In this document: piece by piece, positions 1-11,675 of the stretch | How positions within the stretch are numbered: position 1 is the stretch's first letter | Layout of the letters: each line of letters starts with the position of its first letter | Origin: Heterostelium album PN500 | Lineage: Eukaryota; Evosea; Eumycetozoa; Acytosteliales; Acytosteliaceae | Reading direction: 5' to 3' | Assembly: GCF_000004825.1 (NCBI RefSeq) | Contig: NW_008805063.1 | Span: forward strand, 1,922,857-1,986,856 | DNA: 64,000 bases | Program-made: the position numbers and the translations under genes | The notes under the pieces: model-generated | Told to the model about the DNA's origin: nothing | Databases searched by the model: none | Seen by the model: the letters and a program-made list of their open reading frames with translations, nothing else

Positions 1-824
1 AAATGATTTTATTTGAACAAAACTAACAAAACTAATAAACTAGTAATAAATATGTAATAACAAGTAAAAAATAAGATAAATATTTAGATTATAGATTTTA
101 ACAATAATGAATTAAAATTATGAACAAATGGTAGTTTAATTGAGGATCGCGCCGTTTTTTTAGAATTTCCAAACATTAAAAAGTGAACTTTCAAAAAAAA
201 AAAAAAACAATTTAATTAATTATTTTTAAAATGGTTTTGATCGACAAACAACAAACAAAATTATTTTTAATTTATTATAATATTATTTTTAATTTAATAA
301 AAAAATTATTGTTGATTGATTCAAATATAGTTTAATCTTCAAAGCTATAAGAGATAGATATTGAAGAAAAACAATATAAATCTAATGTTTGTTAGAGTAG
401 TTTCTCAAGGTTGTGAGTAACATTCTTTGATTAAAACATTAACATATGCTCAGTATGTGGTGGGTGTTTGTGTTTTGTGAGAAGCGTGGAAAGTGGGATC
501 AACAAAAAACCAAAAGAAATTTGAATATTTTTAAAATCTTTGCTAACAATTTTTTTTTTAAATTAAAAATTCTGATTATTTTTTATAAAGACCTGTTTTT
601 TTTTTGTCTATTTTTAAAAGATTTCTTTAACAAAAACACAGATATTCCGGCTACAAAAAAATATACAAATAACACAATAAATATATTATAATATAAAAAT
701 AAAATAAAATTACAAAAAAAAAGTAATATTTCAAATTTGCAAATATTTACATTTTAAAGTAGTAGTGTGATAACTCTTATATCAGCTGTTTAAAGGAGAA
801 GTTGTGTGTTCTACCGAAGAGAGA
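1..824. other. Intergenic DNA and 5' flank of DENN gene
   Basis: No convincing coding frame. The first 400 bases are very AT-rich with A and T tracts. A short G-richer stretch at about 405-505 could be 5' UTR or promoter of the DENN gene. An 81-codon open frame at 446-691 is low-complexity Phe/Lys/Asn and looks like chance. Confidence 0.6.
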
Positions 825-3800
825 ATGAGTGAGCAATGTGTTACATCATCATCAGCATCATCATCAGAGAGTGAACAAGTCACTACTAATCATAATCATC
901 AACAACCTACTGTCGATGACCAACATCTCAAAGAGTTAGTGACCGATCAACAACTTCCAGATAAAGAAGAAGAAGAAGTATTAGAAGAGGTAGAAGTATT
1001 AAAAGAAGAAGTAGAAGTATTAGAAGAAGATGATAATAACAAGTTAGAAAAACTTAAAATAGTAGAAGATGAAGAGAAAGTGGTAGACGAAATCAAGGTA
1101 GTAGATGAAGAGAAAGTAGTGGAAGAAATCAAGGTAATAAATGAAGTGGTAGATGAGGAGAAAGCAGAGGAAGAAGAAGAAAAAGTAGTAGAGAAACAAC
1201 AAAAGCAGATGGAAGAATCGTCTCCAGTGATTTCATTGAGATCGAAAACCAATAATTTAGCTACCACTCTTGGAAAGTGTAACCTTGATGATCCAATAGA
1301 GAAATCACCCCCACCCTTGATTCATAATTCACATTCAGCACCAAACACTACCAATAACAGTCTACAGTGTTCACCTACATCCATAGCAGAGAATGCACCG
1401 CTCAAATCAAACAACAACAACGACAATAACAACAACAACAATGATATTCCATTGTTTTCAGTAACACCATCAACACCTCCTTCCACTTCACCAACACCGA
1501 CCTCACCATCACCATCACCACTGAAAACCAGTAAATCCAACGAAAACGATACACATCCACCGATGCTACCGATCTCACTCTCAAGATCTGCACCGAATCT
1601 CTCAATGCTCTTATCTGAATCACAACGTCAAAATCTTAATAATAGAGTTATAAGTAGTAATCTAAATAGCAATAATAATAACAATAATAATAATAATAAT
1701 GCAGGTGTATTAGATCCATTAAAACAACATCAATTACAACAACAACAGCAACAACAAAATGAACAAAAACAAATGTTGGAAGCAGTGCAGTTGCAGATGA
1801 AACAACAGGAAGAGAAGAAATCGAGTTTGAGAGACGCTCTAAGGGAGTCGGTACCACCGATCACTCTTGGCAATGTCACTGGTGAGTTGAAGAATGAACA
1901 CGAGAGTAACGGTGCTGGTCCGTTGGTTGGTGGAGTCAGACCTTCGCGAGTCGGTGCAGTCTTTGATCATTTCATCGTGGTTGGACTGCCCTCGACCATC
2001 GATATCAAGTGCAGTGCACACGACGAACGACAGAAACACCAGCCACAAATACTCTACACCTATCCAGAGGGTCAATCACTGCCCAACGACATGATCGTCG
2101 ATTTCTGCTTCCCAAATGGCATCGAATCGCGATCCTCTCAACGATCTTCATCCTATTCATCATTGAATCAAATTGCATTCTGTAACCTTTCGCATCTACT
2201 GAATCCGGATCACTCTTTCGTATTTCTACTAAACACAGCCTCAACTTTATATTATGGTGTTTGTATTGTCAAAGAGGAGGAAGTTAGTGTAAGTATTATT
2301 ATTATTATCACTAGTTAATTTGAGTCAATTGACATAAACTAACAAATTTGAATCATAATTATTAATGTTGTAATATAAAGACACTTCCAACATTTATGCC
2401 AGAGCCAAAAATTGTAAAAACTTCAGAAGCAAATCCAACTGAAAGAAAGAAATTGAATAGAGATCAATATGATGTAAATATTTAATATATCCATTTGTTA
2501 GAAACAACATTGATTATATTAACAAAATTATAATTATTTATTAATATATTTTTAGTTTATTGCACCAAGAGTATATTGTTTGTTAACAAGATTCCCATTT
2601 TTCCAATTACATTTCCAAGTTTTACATTCAGTTTTAGAACGTGAGAGAATGTTAATGTTGTTTGCAATGACTCAATCACAAGATCCTACAAATGTTGCTA
2701 CAATGGTAAGATAGTTAAGAGATGACAGTTGTAGAATATAAGATTAAACTAAGAATATTGTTATTTTTTATTTGTTTTTAGGATATAATAAATATGTATT
2801 ATAATATTAATATGGAAACGATTCGAGAAAAGATTCAATTTAAAATACCTGGTCAAGATTTAAAGACTGATTTCCACTGTCCGAATGGCAATGAAGATCG
2901 ATTGATTGCCGATTGGTCGTTGTTTACAGCATTCGAATCGATTAATTTAGAAGATATAGTAACTATTTTTGCATATGCCTTGATGGAAAGATCCATTTTA
3001 GTTTTATCAAAGAATTTAGGAAATTGTTCAGCTTTTATGTATGTATAGATCTATTTTATTTTTATACAACTATTTAATTAATTTCTTTATATATTCTTTA
3101 GATATTCATTCATACCATTATTAAAACCATTTACTTGGCAATGTTGCTTTATACCTATATTACCAGAATCTTTAATTGAATCTTTAGATGCACCTTGTAA
3201 GATTATTATTGATTGATTTAACAACAACAACAAATCACATTTTAATTAATAATACTTTTGTTTGTTTTATTTGTAGTCCCATTTTTAATTGGAATAAAAG
3301 AGATTCCAGCAGATATATTATCAATGAAAAAGGATTATTTAATTGTAGATATCGATAATAAGAAATTAATATTACCATACAATCATGGAAGTGTACCACC
3401 TCTGCCTGGTTCAAAGAAATTGTTGGACACTTTGATTATGCGAAGAAAAGAAACGTTCAAGTTGCAATCGATCATTCCATACGACCATCTGAAGAATCGA
3501 TATGTACAAGAGGTGTTATCGGCGTTTCGTGACTATCACAGCTGGATGGTCGAACAAATCAGTAGTGGTGTCATCACTTGTATCAATAACATGTATACCA
3601 ACCAAACAAATTCGACATCGATCGACGCACCCTCCTCGATTGAGCTGCTAAACAAGCAGAGCATTCACTTCCTCGAGGATCATCACAAACAGGTGGTTGA
3701 GTGTCTCCATGAGAACTACCAGAATTTCTTCCAACAGTTTTTTCAATCGCAGATGTTTGCTGTCAATGCTGTGAGAATGATGTTGTCCGTACAGGAAAGA

Positions 3801-4439
3801 CACAGAACCAATATCAGCCAGATTGAAAAGCTGGAATCACTCATTCAGATGGAGGAGAAATCCAAGGAGTTTCTTATGGAGTATCAACGGCTGGCTAGTA
3901 AGCGTGAGAGTAAAGTCAATGTCGATATGAATATTATCAAACAGCAGTTGAAGGATAGTGAGGGTGTCATATCGGAACTGAGAGAATCAAAGAAGAAGCT
4001 GGAGATGGAAGCACTCGCTGTCAGTCCGAGCAAGAGCAACGGTACACTCACCTCATTCCTCGGTCTCTCGGAGATTAGAAAGAAGAAGCTAGAGTTTGGT
4101 CATCGTAGAAGTCGAAGTGTTAGCGATCAAGTCGAGAAGAACATACTAAAGAAATCTGTAAAAGGACCATCATTATCATTCTTTGATTTCTCAGGTAGCA
4201 ACAGCAACAACAATAGTAGTGGTAATCTTAAATCGAATCTATCAAGATCACAATCACCACTTTCAATTTCACATAATCCAATTATGGAAATGTTGGAAAA
4301 GGAAGATCAACAACAACAGCAACAACATCAACAGAGTCTCCATCCAAACAACAACAATAATAATTCAAATTCAAATTCAAACTCTGGTGATGAATCATCT
4401 CAAGATGGTAATTCACCTAGAAATCTATTATTAATATAA
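825..4439 (+). CDS. DENN-domain protein, probable Rab GEF
   Basis: Six exons: 825-2288, 2381-2473, 2556-2705, 2782-3038, 3102-3196, 3277-4439 (1073 aa). ATG at 825 is the first eukaryotic start; the frame also opens upstream on GTG. The N-terminal third is low complexity: Glu/Lys/Val repeats, then Asn, Gln and Pro/Ser runs. From about residue 377 comes a uDENN region (HFIVVGLP, then YTYPEGQSLPNDMIVDFCFP). The cDENN core follows across exons 3-6 with YCLLTRFPFFQLHFQVL, ILVLSKNLGNCSAFMYSF and PFLIGIKEIPADIL. A dDENN-like part and a coiled coil (about residues 850-930) come next, then a second Gln/Asn tail. DENN modules catalyse GDP/GTP exchange on Rab GTPases, so a vesicle-traffic role is inferred. 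The target Rab cannot be told from sequence. Confidence 0.88.
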
Positions 4440-4500
4440 ATAACAATCAGCCAATTAACACATATATAATATATAATATATAAAAATATTCATAAAGATA

Positions 4501-4863
4501 TCATAAATTAATAAAATATGATTATTTGTTTTTAGTACCACCAGATAGTGTTTTTATTCTTTCTCAAAACCAATACCTACACTAAAAACTACAATAAAAA
4601 AATTTTCATTTTTTCTTTGGAGCCTTAACATTATTGATATCTAATCTTAAGAATTTTGATGTACACCTTATTTTTCAAATTCTTGATCAAGTAGTCAGTG
4701 AACTACATGGAACTATAATATCAATGAAACTATTTACTTTTAAAGTAATAATGACTAGATAAAAAGTTCTGACATTTTTTAATCTACTTGTTTAATATAT
4801 CAACTTGTCACCAATTAATGTTCTATTATTATTTCAAAAAAATTCATCAAAAGAGGCTCCAAA
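4501..4863 (-). pseudogene. Decayed partial copy of the 6098-7151 gene
   Basis: On the minus strand from 4785, ATGTCAGAACTTTTTATC followed by ACTTTAAAAGTAAATAGTTT closely matches the first exon of the orphan gene starting at 7151 (ATGTCAGAATTTTTTGAT...ACTTTAAAAGTAAAAAGTTT). Similarity runs on through TTTCATTGATATTATAGTT and into the flank near 4835-4860. The 3' side, 4501-4560, matches 5955-6015 just past the other gene's stop. The copy therefore keeps both ends of a duplicated gene but has lost about 900 bases of body. In-frame stops show it is not coding. A perfect 10-bp inverted repeat, TTTGGAGCCT/AGGCTCCAAA, lies at 4616-4625 and 4854-4863. Confidence 0.65.
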
Positions 4864-5828
4864 CTATTTTATTAGTTGAAAATTTGATCTATCAGCAATC
4901 TTTAGAAATTTTTGACCTTCATTGTCTTCCTCAGGTGTAAACTGAATTTTATTGAACCAAAAGTGTTCAGCCTGTGGCGATATCTTACTTTCAATAAAAA
5001 TCACTTTTGGTCTAGGCTGTAAACTCTCTACCACTGAACAAAAAAGGTTTGCTCCTATTTGTTTGCCTTGAGTCGAACAGACAAACACATAGTCAATATA
5101 AATATCTTGGGTTGGGTATCGTGTGATGAAACAAAATGCAACAACTTTTTCATTTGTATCTATAACCACAAATCCATGAGTTGGTTTTACACCTTGGTCA
5201 CTTTGATAGTACGGATTTCCTAAAAAGAACAAAACAATGTTAATGTTTTAAATATATTGTTAAATAGAAGAAAATTTATATTACCATTTAAAATATTGTG
5301 AATCTTTTCAAAATAAAAGTTGTTCTCTTTTGAAAGTTTCAATATCTGATTTGTGAAGTACTGGTTACCAATGTCAAATGAATATAGTTCTAAACCTGTT
5401 TTTTGTCCATATACTTCATCTACCCACGGCGATGCTTCCATGAATATCATCCAATCTTCACATAACTTTGATAGTGATACAACATTTATTTGATCAGTGT
5501 CACCAGTATCACTACTGCAAAGAGAGTTGACCAAATGTGCTAAATCGATAAAGTAAAATGAACTGCTGGGCTTATCGAGTGTACAAACAATACAAATGAT
5601 AATATATGGCTTATTCGAAATGTACTTTAATGAATTGTTGGACTTCTTTGTTGTTTTGTTTTGGAAGTGTAGAAAAAATAGTGCTACATTCATTCCAATC
5701 GGAATCACAGTTATCTCCAAGATCAAAAACAATTATAAAGGGCTCATTCTACACATTTGTATAATGATTATGGGCATTCAAGACAACTTATATGTTTCTT
5801 CTGACGATAGTTGCATATTGGGATACAT
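4864..5828 (-). CDS. GNAT-like acetyltransferase, possibly frameshifted
   Basis: Well-supported exons on the minus strand are about 5693-5285 and 5219-4864, joined by a GT-AG intron at 5220-5284 that keeps frame (...ILNG/NPYYQS). The C-terminal exon looks like a GNAT fold: a strand with TNEKVVAFCFI, then a CSTQGKQIGANLF segment resembling the acetyl-CoA-binding motif A, then a C-terminal beta/alpha part. In-frame ATG at 5693 is a possible start. However, between about 5625 and 5745 a different frame reads more protein-like (NEPFIIVFDLGDNCDSDW...), and an ATG at 5828 opens MYPNMQLSSEETYKLS. The gene therefore probably begins further upstream with one or more frame breaks or unrecognised introns. 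Substrate unknown. Confidence 0.5.
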
Positions 5829-5948
5829 TTTCGGATTACTAATATTGACTTTGATTAAAAAAATCTAAAAATATTCAAATTAAAATAAATTATTCTTCTT
5901 TGTAACTGTTATCATAAGAATTTTTTCCAATTTTTTTAATATATATTA

Positions 5949-6016
5949 AAATCATAAATTAATAACTATGATTATACGTTTTTCAGCACGTCGACTTAGA
6001 TAATGATTTTATTGTT
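5949..6016. repeat. 3'-flank duplicate of 4495-4560
   Basis: TCATAAATTAATAACTATGATTATACGTTTTTCAG here resembles TCATAAATTAATAAAATATGATTATTTGTTTTTAG at 4500, and the similarity continues for about 30 more bases. It marks the distal end of the duplication that produced the decayed copy at 4501-4863. Confidence 0.55.
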
Positions 6017-6097
6017 TCACGTGTTCTCTATTGATTTAATTTAAAGTTTAAATATTTTTATTTGCATATCTTCAAAAATGTTTAAATAAATTTACAT

Positions 6098-7151
6098 TTA
6101 ATCGTGGGGTTGTTTAAGTGTGACTGATTGAATGGTCATTGTACTCAATTGATAAGTGTAGGTATAAGTGTGGGTATAAGTGTTGCCACCACCCAAGTCT
6201 ATAGTGAGGTCATAATCGTAGTCATAGGTGTCGTCATCGTTGTTAAAATCATTGTCATAGATGTCGTCATCATCGTCGTTAAAATTATTGTCATACTCGT
6301 TGTCATCATATACAGGATCACTTTGAGGGGAGATAACTCTAAATCTAGTAAGGTCTAACACTTGTTTCATCTTTGTCACTTCCAAAGACGATCTATTATA
6401 AGCCAAATGTCTCCAATGTTGATAACCTAGTCTAATGCTTTCTAATAGTTCGTGTGTATCGAAATCTGAAATCTCATCTCTATACACTCTAATCGGGTAG
6501 TCTTTGTTATCCTGATCGGTATAGTACATGATAATGTAGAAGGCATTCATTTTCAAAGCTGTATTGCATATTATATCTGCAAATTGTTCTAAATTCTTAA
6601 CTTCTCTTGAAGTATAAAAACTATAGGATCTTCTATTGTCCCCAATGTAACTTGAGGTCTGAGGAACAAAGTAGTGTGTAGTCAGACTATCAATTGAATA
6701 GCTATCGATCGCTGGCCACTCAGTATTGTGGTTGTTCTCTTTATCTGAGTAGTTGTAGAATCTATATCCGGGGTGTTCAAATTCGATCTCTTGCTCGTAG
6801 TGACGAACCAGTGTTGGGTGTCCACCGACCATACTCAATCCGATTTCATGTTGATTGTACTCAGTGGATTGATTGACTTTAACTCTAATTACAGTGTCAT
6901 CGGTAAGTGGTGCTGTGAATGGTACATTGATCCTCGAAGATCGTTCATTATTGAATTTCAATAGTGAATGCATTATCGTTTCTTCCTTTGTCACTTGATC
7001 TTTTCTGACGTAAACAGACTTCTAAAGATTGTGACATACATTGTCTGTGAACTGTAACCTTTACATCAAAAGTACCTGTAACTATATTATCAATGAAACT
7101 TTTTACTTTTAAAGTATTCATCAATACTGAGACATCAAAAAATTCTGACAT
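6098..7151 (-). CDS. Uncharacterised acidic-tail protein
   Basis: ATG at 7151 opens MSEFFDVSVLMNTLKVKSF; the main frame runs from about 7021 down to the stop at 6098. The two parts are in different frames. They join in frame if a 43-nt GT-AG intron (7022-7064) is removed, giving ...TGTFD/KSVYVRKDQVTKEETIM. Without it there is a one-base frame break. The stretch VKVTVHRQ...VYVRKDQVTKEETIMHSLL recalls a ubiquitin-fold Ras-binding-type module (two strands then a helix), but this is weak. The C-terminal third is a run of Asp/Asn/Tyr, then a Tyr-Thr repeat (HTYTYTYQ). I do not recognise the family. A decayed copy lies at 4501-4863, so the gene has been duplicated locally. Confidence 0.6.
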
Positions 7152-8210
7152 GACAGAAATTTTCCAATGATGGAATGCGTATTTGGGTTAAATATTGATT
7201 AGAAAAAAATTCATTGATGATCAAAGAGCATTTTATTTTATTAGTGAGCAAAAATATTTTCTTTTTTTTTTTGAAAATTAAATTTTTAATTCTTTTTGAA
7301 AAATTAAAAATATTATGAGGGGAACACCTCCCCTCCGAACTTCTTTTGATTTTTGTTTAGAATTTTTATATTTATTTATTAATAATATTAAAAACTTTAA
7401 GAATAATAATGTTGATTTATTTATTGATTGATTGTTTATTGTTTAGTGGTTTTATGTGTTTATGCTAAATCATATGATTGATTATAGCTTTTATGTGGAG
7501 GTGGTGTTTGTTACTACTGTTGTTGGATCAGCCGCTGACTGACTGATCAAGTAACTAAGAAAAAAATTTACTATTCTCATTAAAAGAAATCTTCTTTGAT
7601 ACAATTTATTCTTGTAAAATTTTTTATTATAACATCTTTCTATTTGAAAATTTTTTATTTATTTATTTCTTAACTCCAAACCAAAAAAAATATATTTTAT
7701 ATCTTTACTTACAAGTACTTATGTATATATTCTATTTCCACCACAGAAGAACAGAATCAGAATATAAATTATAAGAATCATAAAATGATTCCAATATCTC
7801 TTATGTAAAATAGTAGTATCTGGTTTTGCGAATAAATTATTTATTTAATAAAAATCACATATATATAATCACATATATTTTAATATTCACTTTAGGAGTT
7901 AATTTAATTTCTTTGAAATCTATTTATACTATTTTTTATGCTTTTAGATCCAAACAAAGAACTTTGAATATTATGTTATCAATTCTTGAATAATTGGTAA
8001 GGGTTAACATATTTTGATATCAATATTATTTTGTTTTAAAAGTAGAAATATTTGTATCAAAAAAAAAAAAAAAAGAATGTTTTTTGCAAAAACGGAAAGG
8101 AATTTTCCAAAATAACAACCCCTTTTTTATTAATTTTTTAAGTTGTGTATTTAATATTATTTATTTCATTGTTATTTATTAGTTTATTAATCTATCTATA
8201 AAAGGATAGA
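7152..8210. other. Intergenic DNA, head-to-head gene pair
   Basis: About 1.06 kb between the divergent gene starts at 7151 and 8231. AT-rich with several A/T tracts (for example 8059-8074). No coding frame or RNA gene recognised. It should hold the promoters of both flanking genes. Confidence 0.6.
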
Positions 8211-8228
8211 TAGAGAGAGAGAGAGAGA
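8211..8228 (+). repeat. GA microsatellite at the start codon
   Basis: AGATAGATAGAGAGAGAGAG-type repeat ending three bases before the ATG at 8231. It is unusual because dictyostelid leaders are normally A-rich. Repeat-length changes would alter the 5' UTR of the HPS4-like gene. Confidence 0.8.
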
Positions 8229-8230
8229 TA

Positions 8231-9720
8231 ATGAATTCACATAAACAACCATCGGTTCAAAGTCCACAACAATCAAAGAAAGATATGAAGAGTAAAATGG
8301 AGGAGGAAGAGACACCACCAATGATGCTTAACAGTCAGTCGGTGATCTTCAGTATATTCGACGCATTCGATCCAGCTGAGGAATCCGATCAGACCAATGC
8401 AACGCTGTTCTTCTATCCCGATCAGGTGCAATCTAACAAGGCATTATATGGTGGTATGCTCTCACAGGTAACGAACAGTATCAACGATTACTTTGCGAGT
8501 GCCACACGTAACATCTTTGTCGACTACGTAGTGATGAATCACCATACCATAGCCTATAAATTCGTCAATACCTACACACTCTACCTGACTGCACCGAACG
8601 CGCTGCCACCAACCACCATTCAGATGCTACTCGACTACTTTTACAAATCGTTTTGTTTCTACTGTCGATCGTTCCAAGACATCAGATCGTCACCTGACAA
8701 CCACAAAGAAATGAAACACATACTCTCACTCGTTGCACAATCAATGACTGACAACATCCTAACCAATAGAACTAAATCTTTTCAACCAATGCCATACATA
8801 CCTTTACCATCTGTAAGTAGTTATTGTTGTTATTGTTGTTGTTGTTGTTGTTGTTATTGTTTAACTATTGATATTAATATATGATAATCAACTATTGTCT
8901 GTTGTAGGGATCAAATAAAACATTTGTAAAAGCATCGGAATTGATTCATAATATAATATTTCCAGATCATTTGGGTGGTGCTATTTTTGTAAAGGAGAAT
9001 CTGTTGTATACTAATATCGAGCTTGGTCCAACCAAGTTGATTTTGGATCGTATAAAGATGTTGCGTGAGAAACAACCGATTGGAAAGGATCCACTAGAGG
9101 ATTCACTCACTGTCTATATTTCACCGGAGGACTACAACAAGATGGCCAACTACAAATCGGATTACACCGGTGTCTTGGAACAGCCTGTGGTGCCCGGTGA
9201 CAACTCTGCCGAGTACTCTACCAATTTCATTCCGGTCGATCTGTTGTTGGTTGTTTGGTCGTCGATCTCGATCGCCGTTATCTCGAAAGAGATTCAACAG
9301 CTATCGACCCGCTACCTCAATAAGATCAAATATCACACTGGCACCGTTGAGACGCTCGAGAAAGACCCGTCGCTACAGAATCCACAGATCACCAGTGACA
9401 CCACCATCTCACCGTCCAACAACTATATGTATCACTATTTCAGTTATAACGCACTGAATGGTCAGGCGATCAGCTCTGGTATGTCGACAGACGTCGAGAA
9501 CATTTTCATCTCGACATGCTCTTCCATCCACGATACATTTGAAAAGAATCCAAACATCACACAGATGTTCCTCAAGAATGCACACAGTGAAATATTTTGC
9601 AAGAAACAAAATGGACATGAGATTTACTATCAACCAAAGAACAGTCAGCAATTCGTTGAACAATGTGAAACCATCGTTCAAAAATCATTAAGAGAGAATC
9701 ATAATATTAATATCATGTAA
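8231..9720 (+). CDS. HPS4-like BLOC-3 subunit (longin-type Rab GEF)
   Basis: Two exons, 8231-8812 and 8908-9720, 464 aa. The N-terminus after a Gln/Lys leader reads VIFSIFDAFDPAEES...ATLFFYPDQVQSNKALYGG, matching the first longin domain of the CCZ1/HPS4 group (human HPS4: CYFYPSQT...LLCGQIAG). After the intron, KASELIHNIIFPDHLGGAIF parallels the HPS4 segment LKAARILQ...ILAGCILYKG. The C-terminus has MYHYFSYNALNGQ, like HPS4 YNFTHYDRIQSL. In animals HPS1-HPS4 form BLOC-3, the exchange factor for Rab32/38 on lysosome-related organelles. Dictyostelids have Rab32, so a similar endolysosomal role is inferred. CCZ1 is the main alternative, but the second domain fits HPS4 better. Confidence 0.68.
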
Positions 9721-10337
9721 ATTTGAATATTTTTAATTAAATTAATTATTTTTTTTATCAATTAATTACACATCTCCTCTTAAGTATCCTTTAAGTTACT
9801 TTTTAACTGTTATTATCACATTAATTCATATGAATTTGATCAAATAATTTATTATTATCACTATGATGTTGTTAGAGCTTGAAACCCAACTGAAAAAAAA
9901 ACAAAAACACCCACTCACTAAATCAATCAATCATATATTTATTCAAAAGGTATTATCATCAAAAAAATAATTTGATTGTATTGTGTGTATATGTGTTGTT
10001 CTGATATCAATTAATATTTTTGTAATTATTTGTAGGAATGAGTGTAAGTAAGTGCATTTGAAAATTTGGTATGAACTGTTAGTGGTGATTTTTTGATTAT
10101 GATGATTGAATATCATTTTATTCATTTGGTTATTTAAATCATTTTCTCAATGTAGTTCTATCAATAATTAATAATTTCTAAATAATAAAAGATAATAATA
10201 ATAAAAATAGAAATAAATAGAAATAATATTTAAAATAATTAATAGATAGAAATAATCAAAGAAAAAAAGAACCTCTAGTCCTACTGGCAAAGAGCAAAAA
10301 ACAACTAATTATAGAAATATTAAAGAAATAAAGAAAT
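9721..10337. other. Intergenic DNA
   Basis: AT-rich spacer of about 620 bases holding the 3' flank of the HPS4-like gene and the promoter of the mucin-like gene. Short open frames here (for example minus strand 9943-10125) are Asn/Thr/Ile-rich noise. Nothing else recognised. Confidence 0.6.
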
Positions 10338-11477
10338 ATGATAAAAATAATAAATTTAAAAAATAGTATATTGGCACTATTGTTACTATTTTTGTTGGTT
10401 TCGAATTATGTGCCGGTTGTATTTTCTATTTTTACACAGGAGGAAATAGATAGAGCCAACAGTTTGTTTTCACAAAATGTAAAGGAAGGAAATCTATTTA
10501 GTATGGGAGTTGATTCTGTTGACCCTGTTCCAAAACCGGACTTGCCGCCAGTGAAACCCTTTAAAGATAGCTGTCTTAGTATGTGCGCGGACAGCAGTGA
10601 ATCATTCCTAGAGTTTTGTAAGAGTTTGCCTCATGCCAATATGATTGAACATTGCAAACATAATGTTGCTTCTTACAATCCTGCAATCTGTGAGTTAGTT
10701 TGTGAAACTTTGAAAGTATCTGCCACTGTACTCTACCCAGCTGCATTCACCCCCACAACTACACCTGCAACAACCGGTACACCTGATTCAACTACACCTG
10801 CTACAACCGGTGCTCCTGCTACAACTGCATCCGCAACAACCGGTGCTCCTGCTACAACTGGCGAACATGCAACAACTGCTCCTGCTACCACCGCTCCTGC
10901 TACAACTGGCGAACATGCAACAACTGCTCCTGCTACAACTGGAGAACATGCTACAACTGCTCCTGCTACCACCGCTCCTGCTACAACTGCTCCTGCTACA
11001 ACTGTCCATGAATCAACTACAGACACTGGGTTTGCGACGTCCCATCGTGGAACAACATCAAGCATAGATATCCATACTGAACATGCAACAACAATAGCAG
11101 AATCTACAACAGCTGCTAGTACTTCTACTGGTAAAGCCAATTCCACCACTGTACATGAGACCCCAACAATTGGACCATTAACAAATAGTATAACAAGCAA
11201 ATCCGATTCCACTGTTGGTCAAGGCATTTCAACAACAGGTTTAGAAATCGGTAATAATTCACCGATAGATTTCCCAATACCAACAACATCACCTCCTAGA
11301 CATCCACGAACAACAACAGCAGCATCTCAACCAAGTAGAACACCTGAACCAACAATGCCATCTAGACCACCAAAAACAACATCAACAACATCGTCAACAA
11401 CAAAATCATCATTCAATTTCTTTGACAGTCTTAGAGAAGGTTTTGATTCACTCAGAAAGAATACCCTTGCAGCTTGA
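10338..11477 (+). CDS. Secreted mucin-like Thr/Pro-rich protein
   Basis: Single exon, 379 aa, ATG at 10338 preceded by an A-rich leader. A clear signal peptide (hydrophobic LALLLLFLLVSNYVPVVF, residues about 13-30) is followed by a small domain with six cysteines (CLSMC, FCK, HCK, ICELVC; about residues 79-127). Then come about 85 residues of tandem Thr/Ala/Pro repeats built from APATT and GEHATT units, and a second Ser/Thr-rich stretch. Such regions are O-glycosylated in Dictyostelium surface and spore-coat proteins. There is no transmembrane segment or obvious GPI signal; the C-terminus is FDSLREGFDSLRKNTLAA. Likely secreted or a matrix component; exact role unknown. Confidence 0.8.
   Translation: MIKIINLKNSILALLLLFLLVSNYVPVVFSIFTQEEIDRANSLFSQNVKEGNLFSMGVDSVDPVPKPDLPPVKPFKDSCLSMCADSSESFLEFCKSLPHANMIEHCKHNVASYNPAICELVCETLKVSATVLYPAAFTPTTTPATTGTPDSTTPATTGAPATTASATTGAPATTGEHATTAPATTAPATTGEHATTAPATTGEHATTAPATTAPATTAPATTVHESTTDTGFATSHRGTTSSIDIHTEHATTIAESTTAASTSTGKANSTTVHETPTIGPLTNSITSKSDSTVGQGISTTGLEIGNNSPIDFPIPTTSPPRHPRTTTAASQPSRTPEPTMPSRPPKTTSTTSSTTKSSFNFFDSLREGFDSLRKNTLAA
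10750..11012 (+). repeat. Tandem repeat coding (A/G)xATT units
   Basis: In-frame tandem repeats of 9-18 bases (GCTCCTGCTACAACT and variants with GGCGAACATGCAACA). They encode APATT and GEHATT blocks within the mucin-like gene. Near-identical neighbouring units suggest recent slippage or unequal crossing-over. Confidence 0.85.
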
Positions 11478-11675
11478 TATTTTTGATAAAAAAAAATTGA
11501 AAAAATAAAATTTAAAATTGAATTATATTTCTTTTTTTTTTTTTTTTTTTTATTCAAATGAATTTTGTTTATTTTTAAATATATTTTTCTATTGGTATTA
11601 GATATCTTCATTGATAATAATAATAATAATAATTAATAATAAATAGATTAGATTAAATTACTTACTTATGAATGA

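Noticed and set aside
446-691. 81-codon open frame before the DENN gene
   Set aside because: Low-complexity Phe/Lys/Asn from AT-rich DNA; no domain, no splice support.
804-824. Upstream GTG start for the DENN gene
   Set aside because: Eukaryotic genes use ATG; first in-frame ATG is at 825.
947-1267. Ser/Thr/Phe-rich open frame antisense to the DENN gene
   Set aside because: Reverse reading of GAA/GTA repeats; the sense frame contains the uDENN-cDENN series.
10733-11212. 159-codon open frame antisense to the mucin-like gene (Val/Ala repeats)
   Set aside because: It is the mirror image of the ACA/GCT repeat; no ATG context, no introns, low complexity.
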